Source of the DNA: a virus
Strand: one strand, 5' to 3'
IMG/VR virus record: IMGVR_UViG_3300027969_000001
Location: 1-64,000 of that record
Length of the DNA: 64,000 bases
The position numbers and the translations under genes are program-made. This document shows, piece after piece, positions 32,307 to 39,996 of this stretch. The notes beneath the pieces are model-generated. The model worked only from the letters and a program-made list of their open reading frames with translations, was not told where the DNA came from and made no database searches. Each line of letters opens with the position of its first letter. The stretch's first letter is position 1.

Positions 32307-32757
32307 ACCTACTGGGTCTATTGTTTTTACGCCTACAGGCTTCAATGTACTTCTGATTGGCTTCTTCAAGGATGGCATCCTCTCTGTCTATATTGTCAAG
32401 ACTTAAAAGCGCCCCCCTCTCCGCGACATCAGCAAGCCTCTGCCTAAGAGTTGCTACATACATCTTCCCAAGCATTTTGTCTCTTGTTTCTCTGTAGTGA
32501 TTTACGGATATGTATATCTCGTTTATGCCGGATGAAGTTATAAACCAGGTGTCTTCTCCAGACTTGTACAAAAGCTCATTTTTCTCCATTTTTCTAAGCA
32601 ATGGACGTATATCACTGTAATGACGCTTACTGAACTTGCCAGACAAACACTCCTTTACTTCCATTGGAGTGAACGAACCTCTACGCATTCTTGCGAAACA
32701 AAGCGCATAATACGAAAGAGTGCCGTAACTAACTAGTGGGAATCTTTGTTCTGACAT
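32242..32757 (-). CDS. Winged-helix-type DNA-binding protein (probable)
   Basis: A 171-residue protein. Residues 10-80 show a winged-helix pattern (LSYYALCFARMRRGSFTPMEV, DIRPLLRKMEKNELLYKSG, TWFITSSGINEIY), followed by a long basic helix region. A phage regulator is likely. It follows another winged-helix gene on the same strand by 14 bp, a two-regulator operon. Confidence 0.55.
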   Translation of the reverse strand: MSEQRFPLVSYGTLSYYALCFARMRRGSFTPMEVKECLSGKFSKRHYSDIRPLLRKMEKNELLYKSGEDTWFITSSGINEIYISVNHYRETRDKMLGKMYVATLRQRLADVAERGALLSLDNIDREDAILEEANQKYIEACRRKNNRPSRSRVVAPGLKQSMLETPRQQEE

Positions 32758-32771
32758 TGAATAACATTGTA

Positions 32772-33206
32772 TTAGAACGGTTCCTGTTCGCCAACTTCTT
32801 CTTGTTCAGAAAATTTAATAGTTTCAACAGCGCGTAGAACATGTTGTATATCAGGCTGTTCTTTAATTAATTTATTATTTAATCGATAGACATTTTGTCG
32901 GTTAACTTTTGTCTTTGTAAGAAGCCCTGAAGATATAAGGCTTTTAACAGTTTTATCTATCATTGTTTCACTGAGGTCAAGATAAACAGAAACAGCACGA
33001 ACTGTCATTGTTGGGTCTTGAATTAAAGAAATTAAAACTCGACCACTTGTGGATAACAAATTAACATCCGTATCACGATGATACCTAAGTATTTTTTTAT
33101 CATCCAGTGCTTCCATTATTTTCTGCACGGCTTCACTAGTTCCACCTTCTGAAGTGATGGCTTTTTCTATCGCTTTTTTAATGTCATCGTTTTTTGCGTT
33201 CTTCAT
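32772..33206 (-). CDS. MarR-like winged-helix regulator
   Basis: A 144-residue protein. A helical N-terminus is followed by a MarR-type fold: GRVLISLIQDPTMTVRAVSVYLDLSE (helices 1-2), MIDKTVKSLISSGLLTK (recognition helix) and KVNRQNVYRLN (wing). It is transcribed away from a rightward operon across a 119-bp gap with a G-rich run, which is its likely operator region. Confidence 0.65.
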   Translation of the reverse strand: MKNAKNDDIKKAIEKAITSEGGTSEAVQKIMEALDDKKILRYHRDTDVNLLSTSGRVLISLIQDPTMTVRAVSVYLDLSETMIDKTVKSLISSGLLTKTKVNRQNVYRLNNKLIKEQPDIQHVLRAVETIKFSEQEEVGEQEPF

Positions 33207-33223
33207 AGATACCTGTACATGAT

Positions 33224-33249
33224 GGGGTAGGGTGGGGTAACATCTGGGG
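33224..33249 (+). other. G-run cluster with G-quadruplex potential
   Basis: GGGG-TA-GGG-T-GGGG-N8-GGGG in the divergent gap between the MarR-like gene and the rightward operon. Four runs of three or more G with short loops. Confidence 0.5.
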
Positions 33250-33325
33250 TGTCATAGAGACCGACATTGAGAGCAACACTTGATGAGAAACACCACATAA
33301 TTACAGACACTAGCAGGAGGGGCGA

Positions 33326-33604
33326 ATGCTCAAAGATACTCTCAAAGAACTAATAGCAAAGCCGGACAATACGTTCGACAATTGCAAACTAGGTTCCATT
33401 ATTAATAGCCAAGACAAAGAGACCCAAAAGGTACTTATAGACGCACTTAGTGGAGACATATCCACGATGTCACTTATAAGGGCACTTAACGCCGAAGGTA
33501 TCAAACTCAGCAGAGAATACCTAGGTACAAAGAGGGCCGGATGCTTCAAGAACGAAAACGGTAGCAATTCCTGCTGCATTAACAACAAGTCAGAAAGTAA
33601 GTAA
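33326..33604 (+). CDS. Small helix-turn-helix-like protein
   Basis: A 92-residue protein: a helical bundle with LIDALSGDISTMSLIRALNAEGIKLSREYLGTKRAGCF, which reads as a HTH (ISTMSLIRAL / IKLSREYLGTKR). It has a C-terminal Ser/Lys tail with CC. RBS AGGAGGGG lies 6 bp before ATG. It starts a four-gene rightward operon with the phosphoesterase. It may be a small DNA-binding factor. Confidence 0.55.
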   Translation: MLKDTLKELIAKPDNTFDNCKLGSIINSQDKETQKVLIDALSGDISTMSLIRALNAEGIKLSREYLGTKRAGCFKNENGSNSCCINNKSESK

Positions 33605-33605
33605 A

Positions 33606-34856
33606 ATGGTCCCCCCAAAGAAAAAACCAGCAGCAGCTCCAAATCTTGGTGAAAAATTAAGAAATTTGAAGAATACGGCCGAAACAGCCAAGGCCACTGT
33701 AGACGGTGAAAAAAACTCAAAAAAAACACTCAATGACATCGCGCAGATGCTTGCTCGTAAAGGTATCGACCCATCCGAAGTTGGCTCAATCAAAAAAGTT
33801 TCGCTTTACCAGTCGGTAACAAAGAACCCAGATACTGGCGAAGCAATAGTTCACGACCTTCAAGCCATCCAGTTCAGCCCTTCGTGGGAGACCGGACCAG
33901 CTTGGCCTGTTATAGAACAAGGGCCTCAAATACAAATACAAAAGGTAAAGACAAAAACCGGCAAGCCCAAAGCATGGGAGACCGCAGTTATCGTACCTGA
34001 TATACAAATAGGTTTTTACCGTAAATCGCTCGATTCTTTTGAATTAGAGCCAATTCATGACGAAAAAGCCATAGCAGTTGCTCTTGAAGTAATAAAGAAC
34101 ATGAACCCTGACCAAGTGGTTCTCGTAGGAGACAACCTCGACTTTGCGGAATTCGGCAAGTTTCTTACCGCCGCACCATTTAAACAGATGGTTCAAGCCT
34201 CAATTGACCGAGCAACCATGCTTTGTGCACAATTGCGCGAAGCAGCGCCTACTGCCAAAATCACATGGATTGCCGGAAACCACGAAGCAAGATTGGCGCG
34301 ATACATCCAAACCAACGCAGAAGCAGCTTTTGGCATCACCCGAGGTAAAGCAGATAAATTTAGAGAGACCTGGCCTGTCCTTTCTGTGCCATTTCTTTGC
34401 AGAATGGATGAATTCGGCGTCGAATATCTTCCCGGTTACCCAGAATCAGCTCACTACATCAACTCAAACCTGATGATTGTTCATGGAGACAAGGTTGTTT
34501 CAAACAACTCAACCACCAAGAAGTATCTGGACAATGAGCGTATATCAGTTATTTATGGACATATCCACAGAAATGAGTACGCCTACAGAACTCGCCGTAC
34601 AGACAAGGGTCCACGAACAATCATGGCCGCAAGTCCTGGATGTCTCTGCAGAGTAGACGGCGCTGTTCCATCCACGAAATCAGGTATGGACGAATTTGGT
34701 AGACCACTCCTCCAAGGAGCCGAGAACTGGCAACAAGGACTAGGAATAGTTACTTACCAGCCTTACGGAGTAGGCGAAGAGTGGTTCAACTACGAACCAA
34801 TGTGGATTTACAACGGCCGAGGCATCCTTCGCGGAGTGGAGTACGTTGCCCAATGA
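33606..34856 (+). CDS. Calcineurin-like metallophosphoesterase
   Basis: A 416-residue protein. N-terminal 125 residues are helical and charged. The catalytic domain has the family motifs: D132 in PDIQIGF (D-x-Q instead of D-x-H), GDNLD (175-179), GNHE (224-227), MIVHGD and IYGHIHRNEY. The family cleaves phosphodi- or monoesters with two metals, including Mre11/SbcD nucleases. Phage members with PDIQ are common. A DNA or nucleotide substrate is likely, not shown. It is followed by an ATGA overlap. Confidence 0.85.
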   Translation: MVPPKKKPAAAPNLGEKLRNLKNTAETAKATVDGEKNSKKTLNDIAQMLARKGIDPSEVGSIKKVSLYQSVTKNPDTGEAIVHDLQAIQFSPSWETGPAWPVIEQGPQIQIQKVKTKTGKPKAWETAVIVPDIQIGFYRKSLDSFELEPIHDEKAIAVALEVIKNMNPDQVVLVGDNLDFAEFGKFLTAAPFKQMVQASIDRATMLCAQLREAAPTAKITWIAGNHEARLARYIQTNAEAAFGITRGKADKFRETWPVLSVPFLCRMDEFGVEYLPGYPESAHYINSNLMIVHGDKVVSNNSTTKKYLDNERISVIYGHIHRNEYAYRTRRTDKGPRTIMAASPGCLCRVDGAVPSTKSGMDEFGRPLLQGAENWQQGLGIVTYQPYGVGEEWFNYEPMWIYNGRGILRGVEYVAQ

Positions 34857-35086
34857 GCGGATACGACTTTGGCGAGAACATGCCAAACCTCAGAGAAGAC
34901 CTAGAATCCTTAAGAGACAAGGGTCTCATCGATATTGTTGGGATAAATGACGAGGGAGAGTGGCTTTACAACCTTTCCCCCACATCAAAACAACTTGTTG
35001 AAGAACTTCGCCATGAAACCGATGACATATGGGGTACTATCGCATTACTCATGGAAAACATGATGGAGGAAGAGCGTGACCTATGA
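34853..35086 (+). CDS. Small acidic protein, possible wHTH
   Basis: A 77-residue protein with start overlapping the phosphoesterase stop (ATGA). LREDLESLRDKGLIDIVGINDEGEWLYNLSPTSKQLVEEL looks like half a winged helix. It overlaps the proteasome-like gene by 4 bp. Confidence 0.55.
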   Translation: MSGYDFGENMPNLREDLESLRDKGLIDIVGINDEGEWLYNLSPTSKQLVEELRHETDDIWGTIALLMENMMEEERDL

Positions 35087-35718
35087 CAACAATAATTGGC
35101 ATACAGGGTGATGGCTTTTGTATAGCAACAACTGATTCTCGCATCTCAGAGCTTGAGGGCGGGTCTAATTTGATTTCGCAATTTGTCAGTCTAAAAGAGA
35201 CGAATACGAAAATAGCCTTAAATGGTCGCTACTTGTTGGGCGCGGCAGGGGATTTGCGCGCCATAAACATACTGCATCACGCTTTCCAGCCTCCGCCGGC
35301 ACCGCCAACACTTAAAGGCAAGAAGCTCGACCACTTCGTTACAGTTAAATTTATCCCAGCTTTAAGAGAAGTATTCGAGTCTTCCGGATACGCAATGCCT
35401 GATAAAGATGAAAAGACTCACATGGCGGAGCATGCCTCCACTGTATTCATGGCCATAAACGGCACTATCTATATCATTGATGGAGATTACTCCTGGATAT
35501 CTGACTCCTCTGGCTTGTTTGCCATAGGGAGCGGAGCCCAATACGCACTCGGTTCTCTCTATACACAGATGCCAAAAGGCAAACTAACCCTGCCAATGGC
35601 AAAGAAAATAGCAATGCGCGCAATCAATGTGGCCGCAAAGTTTGACCCATATACGGGAGCGCCGTACCACGCCTTCGTACAGGGAGCCGAAAAACCCCCT
35701 GCACCTAAGTCTCAATAG
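35083..35718 (+). CDS. Proteasome beta/HslV-like Ntn hydrolase
   Basis: A 211-residue protein. The sequence starts M-TTIIGIQGDGFCIATTDSR: after Met removal Thr1 is the N-terminal nucleophile, Asp17 falls exactly in place, and a Lys before IALNGRYLLGAAGD fits Lys33. FAIGSGAQYALGSLY and KLTLPMAKKIAMRAINVAA match the GSG and helix segments of 20S/HslV subunits. These are ATP-dependent proteases when paired with a ring ATPase, and no partner is seen here. Its stop codon is the TAG of the first ATAGATAAGT motif in the window. Confidence 0.75.
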   Translation: MTTIIGIQGDGFCIATTDSRISELEGGSNLISQFVSLKETNTKIALNGRYLLGAAGDLRAINILHHAFQPPPAPPTLKGKKLDHFVTVKFIPALREVFESSGYAMPDKDEKTHMAEHASTVFMAINGTIYIIDGDYSWISDSSGLFAIGSGAQYALGSLYTQMPKGKLTLPMAKKIAMRAINVAAKFDPYTGAPYHAFVQGAEKPPAPKSQ

Positions 35719-35736
35719 ATAAGTCATCACAGGATA

Positions 35737-35742
35737 TATAAT
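35737..35742 (+). promoter_or_regulatory. Consensus -10 TATAAT for a leaderless small gene
   Basis: TATAAT lies 6 bp before the ATG of the 45-residue membrane protein. The ATAGATAAGT motif falls over the -35 zone 17 bp upstream. Confidence 0.5.
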
Positions 35743-35748
35743 TAACTC

Positions 35749-35886
35749 ATGCCAACAAAAAGCCAAAAACTAGCCGCAACAGCATCCTTCATCATCTCCT
35801 TGCCTATCGTTATTGGCTTGATTGTCCTAATTCGCTCCATGCGTGAGCACTTCAGGAAAATACGAGAAGGATACCGCTGGGAATAA
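35749..35886 (+). CDS. Small single-pass membrane protein
   Basis: A 45-residue protein: one membrane helix (TASFIISLPIVIGLIVLI) and a basic C-terminal tail (RSMREHFRKIREGYRWE). A TATAAT box directly upstream suggests leaderless expression. Unknown role. Confidence 0.6.
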   Translation: MPTKSQKLAATASFIISLPIVIGLIVLIRSMREHFRKIREGYRWE

Positions 35887-35986
35887 TCCCACGACCTTTG
35901 ACCCAACTATCTCCATATCTGGGTAGATAGATAAAGAAACGCCTTTTTAACCCATCCACGTGTAAGAAAAGTCCGTGTAATCACCA

Positions 35987-36054
35987 TAGGTGTCTAACTC
36001 TTCTATGTAGGAGTAAACAAACTCTAGGGAGTAGTAGAAACACCTACCCTTTTT
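35987..36054 (+). terminator. Structured RNA or terminator-like element upstream of whiB
   Basis: TAGGTGT (35987) pairs with ACACCTA (36040), closing a 46-nt internal region with smaller ACTC/GAGT helices, and is followed by CCTTTTT. It could be a multibranched terminator for the operon to the left or a leader of whiB. Confidence 0.45.
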
Positions 36055-36161
36055 CTGCTCTGCGGGCATTGTCACAGAATCCACTTAACACCCCCCTGTG
36101 AGTACGAGTGTACTAATAATTGTGTAGTACTTAAAAATAAGCTTTTACACAAGGACACATA

Positions 36162-36512
36162 GTGGAATCAGACAACAAAAAGACCCAACAAAAATTACCC
36201 AATAAAAATACCTTACCTGTAGAAAGTCTAGCTATACCTAAAAAAGCTTGGTTTGGAATGGCAGCCTGTAAAGGAAAGACCGAACTAATGTTCCCCAAAC
36301 AACATAAGGACATTACTTATATCGCTCAGGCGAGAGCATTGTGCAGAACATGCCCAGTGATAGATAACTGTTTGGAGTACGCACTAGAGTTCCCGCCAGC
36401 TGATATGCACGGAGTATGGGCAGGACTCACATCAAGACAACTAGCCGCAGAACAAAGAAGGCGCAAGATAAAACCAATACGCCCAACACTCGCACAAATG
36501 TGGGGTAACTAA
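36162..36512 (+). CDS. WhiB-family transcription factor
   Basis: A 116-residue protein from GTG (RBS AAGGA). The four Fe-S cysteines are C36 (AAC), C61, C64 and C70 (LCRTCPVIDNC), followed by GVWAGLT, the WhiB turn, and a basic tail (RRRKIKPIRP) for DNA contact. WhiB proteins are found only in Actinobacteria and their phages and bind the primary sigma factor region 4. In phage TM4 WhiBTM4 represses host whiB2 and affects superinfection. Good host marker. Confidence 0.95.
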   Translation: MESDNKKTQQKLPNKNTLPVESLAIPKKAWFGMAACKGKTELMFPKQHKDITYIAQARALCRTCPVIDNCLEYALEFPPADMHGVWAGLTSRQLAAEQRRRKIKPIRPTLAQMWGN

Positions 36513-36515
36513 CTT

Positions 36516-36578
36516 ATGGTCACTTTTATCATGCTGGGAATTATTTACGCTTTCATCCTATGGTGGAGTTCCTACTAG
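36516..36578 (+). CDS. Possible 20-residue membrane micropeptide
   Basis: The frame after whiB encodes MVTFIMLGIIYAFILWWSSY, one hydrophobic helix with aromatic end. No strong RBS. Low confidence because of its size. Confidence 0.3.
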   Translation: MVTFIMLGIIYAFILWWSSY

Positions 36579-36588
36579 AAGAGAAAGG

Positions 36589-36652
36589 GCTGGGCCGGAA
36601 GTCCGTTAGCAATCGCGCCTTTTTGTGTGGTTTGAGCATCCACCGACCCAGC
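36589..36652. other. Possible structured RNA
   Basis: GCTGGG and CCCAGC enclose about 50 nt with a further partial helix (CCGG/CCACCG). It is located in the gene-free convergent gap between whiB and the RHH genes. The rest of this gap (to 36792) is T-rich toward its end and may terminate both sides. Confidence 0.3.
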
Positions 36653-36792
36653 AAGAGAAACTTTATCGCCGGCCATAAACAAAAGCAACACCCGTATAGC
36701 TTTCCACCCGCAAAAGGAATAAACGCAAAAAACCTCCGGAAGCTTGCGAATTTGCTCTTTTTTTCTTTTTTGAGAAAATTTGTCAGTATTAA

Positions 36793-37137
36793 CTACAAAA
36801 TCCTCAAATTACAGGTCGTACAGTATTGCATTTCATTTAATAGTGTTAATTTTTGGACGCATTCTTTTTGTCCGCAGGGTTTTAGTATCTGTTCGCCCCT
36901 GATGTAGGCAAGAACTGTCTCTTCGACTGTTGGTATTGAGAACTGTGGGGTGCCGGCGTCCGGTATTCCCTTCTCGTTCTGAATGAATTGCCACACGGCA
37001 TACAGCACTACTTCGTTTACCGAGTAGCCCTTTGCGCGCGCATAGTCAACTATCTCATTTTTTTGTTTGCCTTTTAGGCGTATTTGTATAGTGACGTACC
37101 TATCGGGGAATTTAGTCTTTTCAGACTTACGCCCCAT
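36793..37137 (-). CDS. Ribbon-helix-helix protein with C-terminal Cys cluster
   Basis: A 114-residue protein. RYVTIQIRLKGKQKNEIVDYARAKGYSVNEVVLYAVWQFI is a ribbon-helix-helix core (strand TIQIRL, helices A and B). The tail carries CGQKEC and CTTC, a possible zinc site. Overlaps the upstream RHH-like gene by 11 bp. Probably a phage repressor. Confidence 0.6.
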   Translation of the reverse strand: MGRKSEKTKFPDRYVTIQIRLKGKQKNEIVDYARAKGYSVNEVVLYAVWQFIQNEKGIPDAGTPQFSIPTVEETVLAYIRGEQILKPCGQKECVQKLTLLNEMQYCTTCNLRIL

Positions 37138-37294
37138 CGCGTTCTACCAATGATTGCAAGTAAGCGGTGAGCGTCAGGTCTACAGCAGATGATTGGTTTA
37201 TGAGCTTTTCTTTAAACTCTTTTGTAACGCGCAGCGTGAGTGTTACTACTGGTTTAGTAGGAATGGTTACTGGACGGCCAGGATTTCTCTTCAT
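37127..37294 (-). CDS. Small ribbon-helix-helix-like protein
   Basis: A 55-residue protein from MKRNPGRPVTIP: KPVVTLTLRVTKEFKEKLINQSSAVDLTLTAYLQSLVER fits strand-helix-helix. It includes a GRP minor-groove hook near the start. Forms a pair with the next gene, overlapping it. Confidence 0.55.
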   Translation of the reverse strand: MKRNPGRPVTIPTKPVVTLTLRVTKEFKEKLINQSSAVDLTLTAYLQSLVERDGA

Positions 37295-37469
37295 GCAAGA
37301 GAATTTACTGCAATACGAACGTCCTGATTGCAACAACGATAAGCAATACGGTTATTAGCTTTGTTGCGAACTTCTGACTGGAGTACATTGTCGACCAGAT
37401 GAGGGCACTAGAACAAAATAAAATTAGGACTTTTAAAAAGGGTAACATTAATAACCTCACTATTGTTGG

Positions 37470-37481
37470 GAACTATTGTTC
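37470..37481. promoter_or_regulatory. Weak SOS-box-like palindrome GAAC-TATT-GTTC
   Basis: Core matches GAAC-N4-GTTC but lies over the 3' end of the loader-like gene, 165 bp from the next start, and lacks the C/G flanks of the box at 41825. It also forms a small hairpin. Doubtful as an operator. Confidence 0.25.
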
Positions 37482-37964
37482 CTCTATTAGAGGGACCGCA
37501 TATCTTGCGATATCCATCTCTGACACTATCCTAGTGTAGGTCCGGCAGAAGGCTTCCCTGTCTGAGTTGGTGTGCATGCCGATTGCAGCATCCCCTAATT
37601 GTTTGACAGTTTCTTTCAGTGCTTCTGATACCCCAATAGAAGGAGCCATACCTGAGTTGACGTCTTTTTGTATGGTAATCCAAGTACCCCAAGCAGAAAG
37701 GGGGTCTTCGAATTGGGTCATTTTTGTGACCCTATTTATTGCGGTGCGGCGTATCTCTCCTGGGCGGGGGAGGAACTGCGCTTCTACAGCCAGAGTAAGG
37801 AATGCTGCCTTCGCATCCTTGTAATCCAAATCGTGCAACAAGTCGAACCAAGATGCATAAAGCAACTTAGTTGGTGCGGGTCCTACAGGGAGAGGGACAT
37901 TAAAGGTCATGTAGGCCTGGTCCACTAGTGAGCACAGCTCTTCTTTGGTCATTCGTTTATCCAT
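37473..37964 (-). CDS. Helicase loader/inhibitor-like replication protein
   Basis: A 163-residue protein. The segment PTKLLYASWFDLLHDLDYKDAKAAFLTLAVEAQFLPRPGEIRR fits the N-terminal fold of phage helicase loaders such as SPP1 G39P (a W...L......A..A...L....F.P.PAEI pattern). It overlaps the upstream replication protein by 16 bp, the usual initiator-loader pairing. It probably loads a phage or host DnaB-type helicase (inference). Confidence 0.6.
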   Translation of the reverse strand: MDKRMTKEELCSLVDQAYMTFNVPLPVGPAPTKLLYASWFDLLHDLDYKDAKAAFLTLAVEAQFLPRPGEIRRTAINRVTKMTQFEDPLSAWGTWITIQKDVNSGMAPSIGVSEALKETVKQLGDAAIGMHTNSDREAFCRTYTRIVSEMDIARYAVPLIEEQ

Positions 37965-38332
37965 TCGTCTTTAGCTGAGGTTTCGCTCTGCTTGTCATGC
38001 AGCTCGAGGAACTTCTCTACATTGCCGGCGTTTCTGAATATGACTGACACATCGTTATAGGCCTGGCCCCTATTATTCTGGCCCATCCACCACGGGTCAT
38101 TGGCACAGCCGTCTATGGCATCCCTACAGGCTTCTACTCCATATACAGCAATTGCCCACCCGATATCTCTGTGGCGGTTTACATCGAGAGCAGCGCGGCG
38201 TTTGGTCTTGCCCATAGCTACCTTCCAGTACTCAAAGATTTCTTCTATTAGAACATTGGAGACAGTTTTGGCTAGGTCTCCCTTACTCCTATTGTGAGCG
38301 CTGGGACCTCTTACTTTTTTATCATCTACCAT
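37949..38332 (-). CDS. Phage replication protein, conserved C-terminal domain type
   Basis: A 127-residue protein. EEIFEYWKVAMGKTKRRAALDVNRHRDIGWAIAVYG and DAIDGCANDPWWMGQNNRGQAYNDVSVIFRNAGNVEKFLE match a domain common in phage replisome organisers (F-x-YWK..M..T..R...D..R...I...L..Y, then AI.GC..S.W.MG.N..G..Y.D..LIFR). The N-terminal DNA-binding part is short (SAHNRSKGDLAK). With the loader-like gene it makes up a replication operon. Confidence 0.7.
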   Translation of the reverse strand: MVDDKKVRGPSAHNRSKGDLAKTVSNVLIEEIFEYWKVAMGKTKRRAALDVNRHRDIGWAIAVYGVEACRDAIDGCANDPWWMGQNNRGQAYNDVSVIFRNAGNVEKFLELHDKQSETSAKDEWINE

Positions 38333-38890
38333 TTTATGAATCTATCCCTTAATTTGTGATTACACACAGAGTTCTCCTTAAGCCTGATGGAGAAGGCTAC
38401 GGTTTTGACGTTGGCTTCTTTTCCGTGGACGGAAGATGTTTCGCCTAGTGAAGGACGGTCGCTGCGCTCCCTTTTGGAGGGGGGTGTGGGGGGAACCTTT
38501 AGATTTGCTCCAGCGCCCACGCATGCTAATGCCCACCGAGTTGATTGGGTGGTACAAAGATGCTAAGAAGTGACATATGCCTATGTCATGTGAATCACAT
38601 TCAAGCTCTATTGAACTTGCGGAGGTGATGGTAGCAGCATCATCCACCACCGTCAACCCCTAACGCGAGGAATCTTTTAAAAGCCGGCGAAATATTTTTT
38701 GTTGACGTGTTCGTGTCACGGTTCGGATAAGTCTTGACGCGCGCTCGAGCCGTTATGCTGCTAAATTGGCCGGGGCTTCTACGGGAGGGTTTACCCCTTT
38801 CGACCTCCTATGGAAGTAGGACCCTGGAGTTGAGTTTTCTGGAACGTTGGTAGGTGGCTTACCGGAAAACTCCTCCGGGGTTTCCCATCT
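38333..38890. other. Gene-poor region with promoter-like boxes and possible structured RNA
   Basis: 558 bp with no convincing gene. It contains one CATCCACCACCGTCA repeat (38641), two rightward TTGACG boxes (38703 and about 38732; the first with GGATAA 17 bp on) and, to the right of them, GC-rich foldable sequence. In that part GAGTTTTC and GAAAACTC enclose a GGTA...TACC helix at about 38830-38873, followed by GGAAA...TTTCC. Candidates are a replication origin, an antisense RNA to the membrane protein gene at 38891, or a leader. Confidence 0.4.
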
Positions 38891-39247
38891 CTACTCGTAG
38901 ACGTCCCAGTCAGGCCAGAACGGTCTGTTCTTTTTGTCTTTTATTTCCTTGGCGCGGCGGAATGCTGCCTTGCCCATGGATTCTTTATCGAAGTACGACC
39001 AATTGGGGTTGCCCATCATTTGTACATTGAGGGTTGACCTGAGGTCTTTGTCCATATGCTTGTGACCGTACTCATGATTCAACATCTCTTGAAGCTCTTC
39101 GTCTACCAGAGACGTCTGGGCCTCAACATATTTATTGAATTCTTTTGAGTACTTCTTCTGGGTCCTACGACGTTCGACAGATTTTGAGTCAAAAAACCAA
39201 ATAATTAGCGCAGCGATGGCCGCAGCTGTAATAGTGAATTGTTTCAT
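38891..39247 (-). CDS. Membrane-anchored hypothetical protein
   Basis: A 118-residue protein: N-terminal anchor (FTITAAAIAALIIWFF), then a charged helical domain (RRRTQKKYSKEFNKYVEAQ; MLNHEYGHKHMDKDL). HEYGH is reminiscent of a HExxH zinc site (H-E-Y-G-H), so a small metallopeptidase is conceivable. RBS AGGAGA. Last gene before the gene-poor region. Confidence 0.5.
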   Translation of the reverse strand: MKQFTITAAAIAALIIWFFDSKSVERRRTQKKYSKEFNKYVEAQTSLVDEELQEMLNHEYGHKHMDKDLRSTLNVQMMGNPNWSYFDKESMGKAAFRRAKEIKDKKNRPFWPDWDVYE

Positions 39248-39255
39248 TTTTTCTC

Positions 39256-39495
39256 CTAAAATTGAGAATCTTGAGGGAAGTGTACTTCATCCCCAGTTAG
39301 CGGGTCGGTAAACAGAATTAAAACGTCATTTTTTGCAATATCAATCTGGGCCCAACCCAGCATCTTGTCAATAATCGCATTTTTTGTAATTTCTTCGCCG
39401 GCCGCAGCTAGCTCAGCTCGAGCTTCCGCCGCGGAATAATGCAAATTAAATGAAATTCCAACAATATCTGGGAGACCGTCGCGGTACGTGCTCAT
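39256..39495 (-). CDS. Hypothetical protein, 79 aa
   Basis: A soluble protein with an Ala-rich helix (SAAEARAELAAAGEEITKNAIIDKMLGWA) and a beta end (DVLILFTDPLTGDEVHFP). Overlaps the upstream zinc-site gene by 4 bp. Confidence 0.5.
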   Translation of the reverse strand: MSTYRDGLPDIVGISFNLHYSAAEARAELAAAGEEITKNAIIDKMLGWAQIDIAKNDVLILFTDPLTGDEVHFPQDSQF

Positions 39496-39731
39496 CGTTT
39501 GAAGAATTCTTCGTTTTTCTTCATGATTTCTGGAGCTGCGCGGCCAGCAATTTCGAAGGTTTCATAATGGACGATGTCCCCGCATAGATAACATAGGTAG
39601 TAGTCGTCCCAGTCCTTGGGTGTTGGCTCTACTAGTTCTCCATCTTTTGTACATGGGTAGAACCCGTCACTGTCTGGGCGGTTGCCGCATGTGCATTCCC
39701 ACCAGTCTTCTGCTAATTGTTTAATAGTCAT
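39492..39731 (-). CDS. Small zinc-binding protein
   Basis: A 79-residue protein with CTCGNRPDSDGFYPC and LCYLCGD, a four/five-Cys zinc ribbon, and an AAPEIMKKNEEFF helix. RBS AGGGTCC region is poor. Unknown role. Confidence 0.55.
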   Translation of the reverse strand: MTIKQLAEDWWECTCGNRPDSDGFYPCTKDGELVEPTPKDWDDYYLCYLCGDIVHYETFEIAGRAAPEIMKKNEEFFKR

Positions 39732-39800
39732 AGCGGACCCTTTCTAATTGATGCACGTATAACGCGTGCGCGTTTAAATTTATCTAAAGTCTACAAGAAT

Positions 39801-39962
39801 TTAGTGAAGTTTCTTTTTCTTTTTTTTCTTAATTTTGTAGCCGGCGCGCTCGAGCTCTTCGATTACGTGCTGCGGGATTCCTTCCCAGATTGGGATTCCC
39901 TTTTGAGTTAAGGCACGAGCAATCGCTGCGCGCTTTGGTCCTAGTTGACTAATGTCTTGCAT
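39801..39962 (-). CDS. Small basic protein with Lys tail
   Basis: A 53-residue protein: DISQLGPKRAAIARALTQKG, IPIWEGIPQHVIEELERAG, then a run of seven Lys. It reads as a small DNA-binding peptide. Its ATG is the GATGATG at the edge of a CATCCACCACCGTCA repeat. Confidence 0.6.
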   Translation of the reverse strand: MQDISQLGPKRAAIARALTQKGIPIWEGIPQHVIEELERAGYKIKKKKKKKLH

Positions 39963-39996
39963 CATCCACCACCGTCATTCGTTAACGTGAGAAAAC

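Noticed and set aside
36560-36907. Rightward frame in the whiB-RHH gap
   Set aside because: Overlaps the clear RHH gene on the other strand, composition is not protein-like and there is no ribosome site.
38378-38656. Leftward frame beginning MTVVDDAATITSASS
   Set aside because: No protein-like character after the repeat-derived start, biased composition, and it overlaps the gene-poor region; treated as noncoding.
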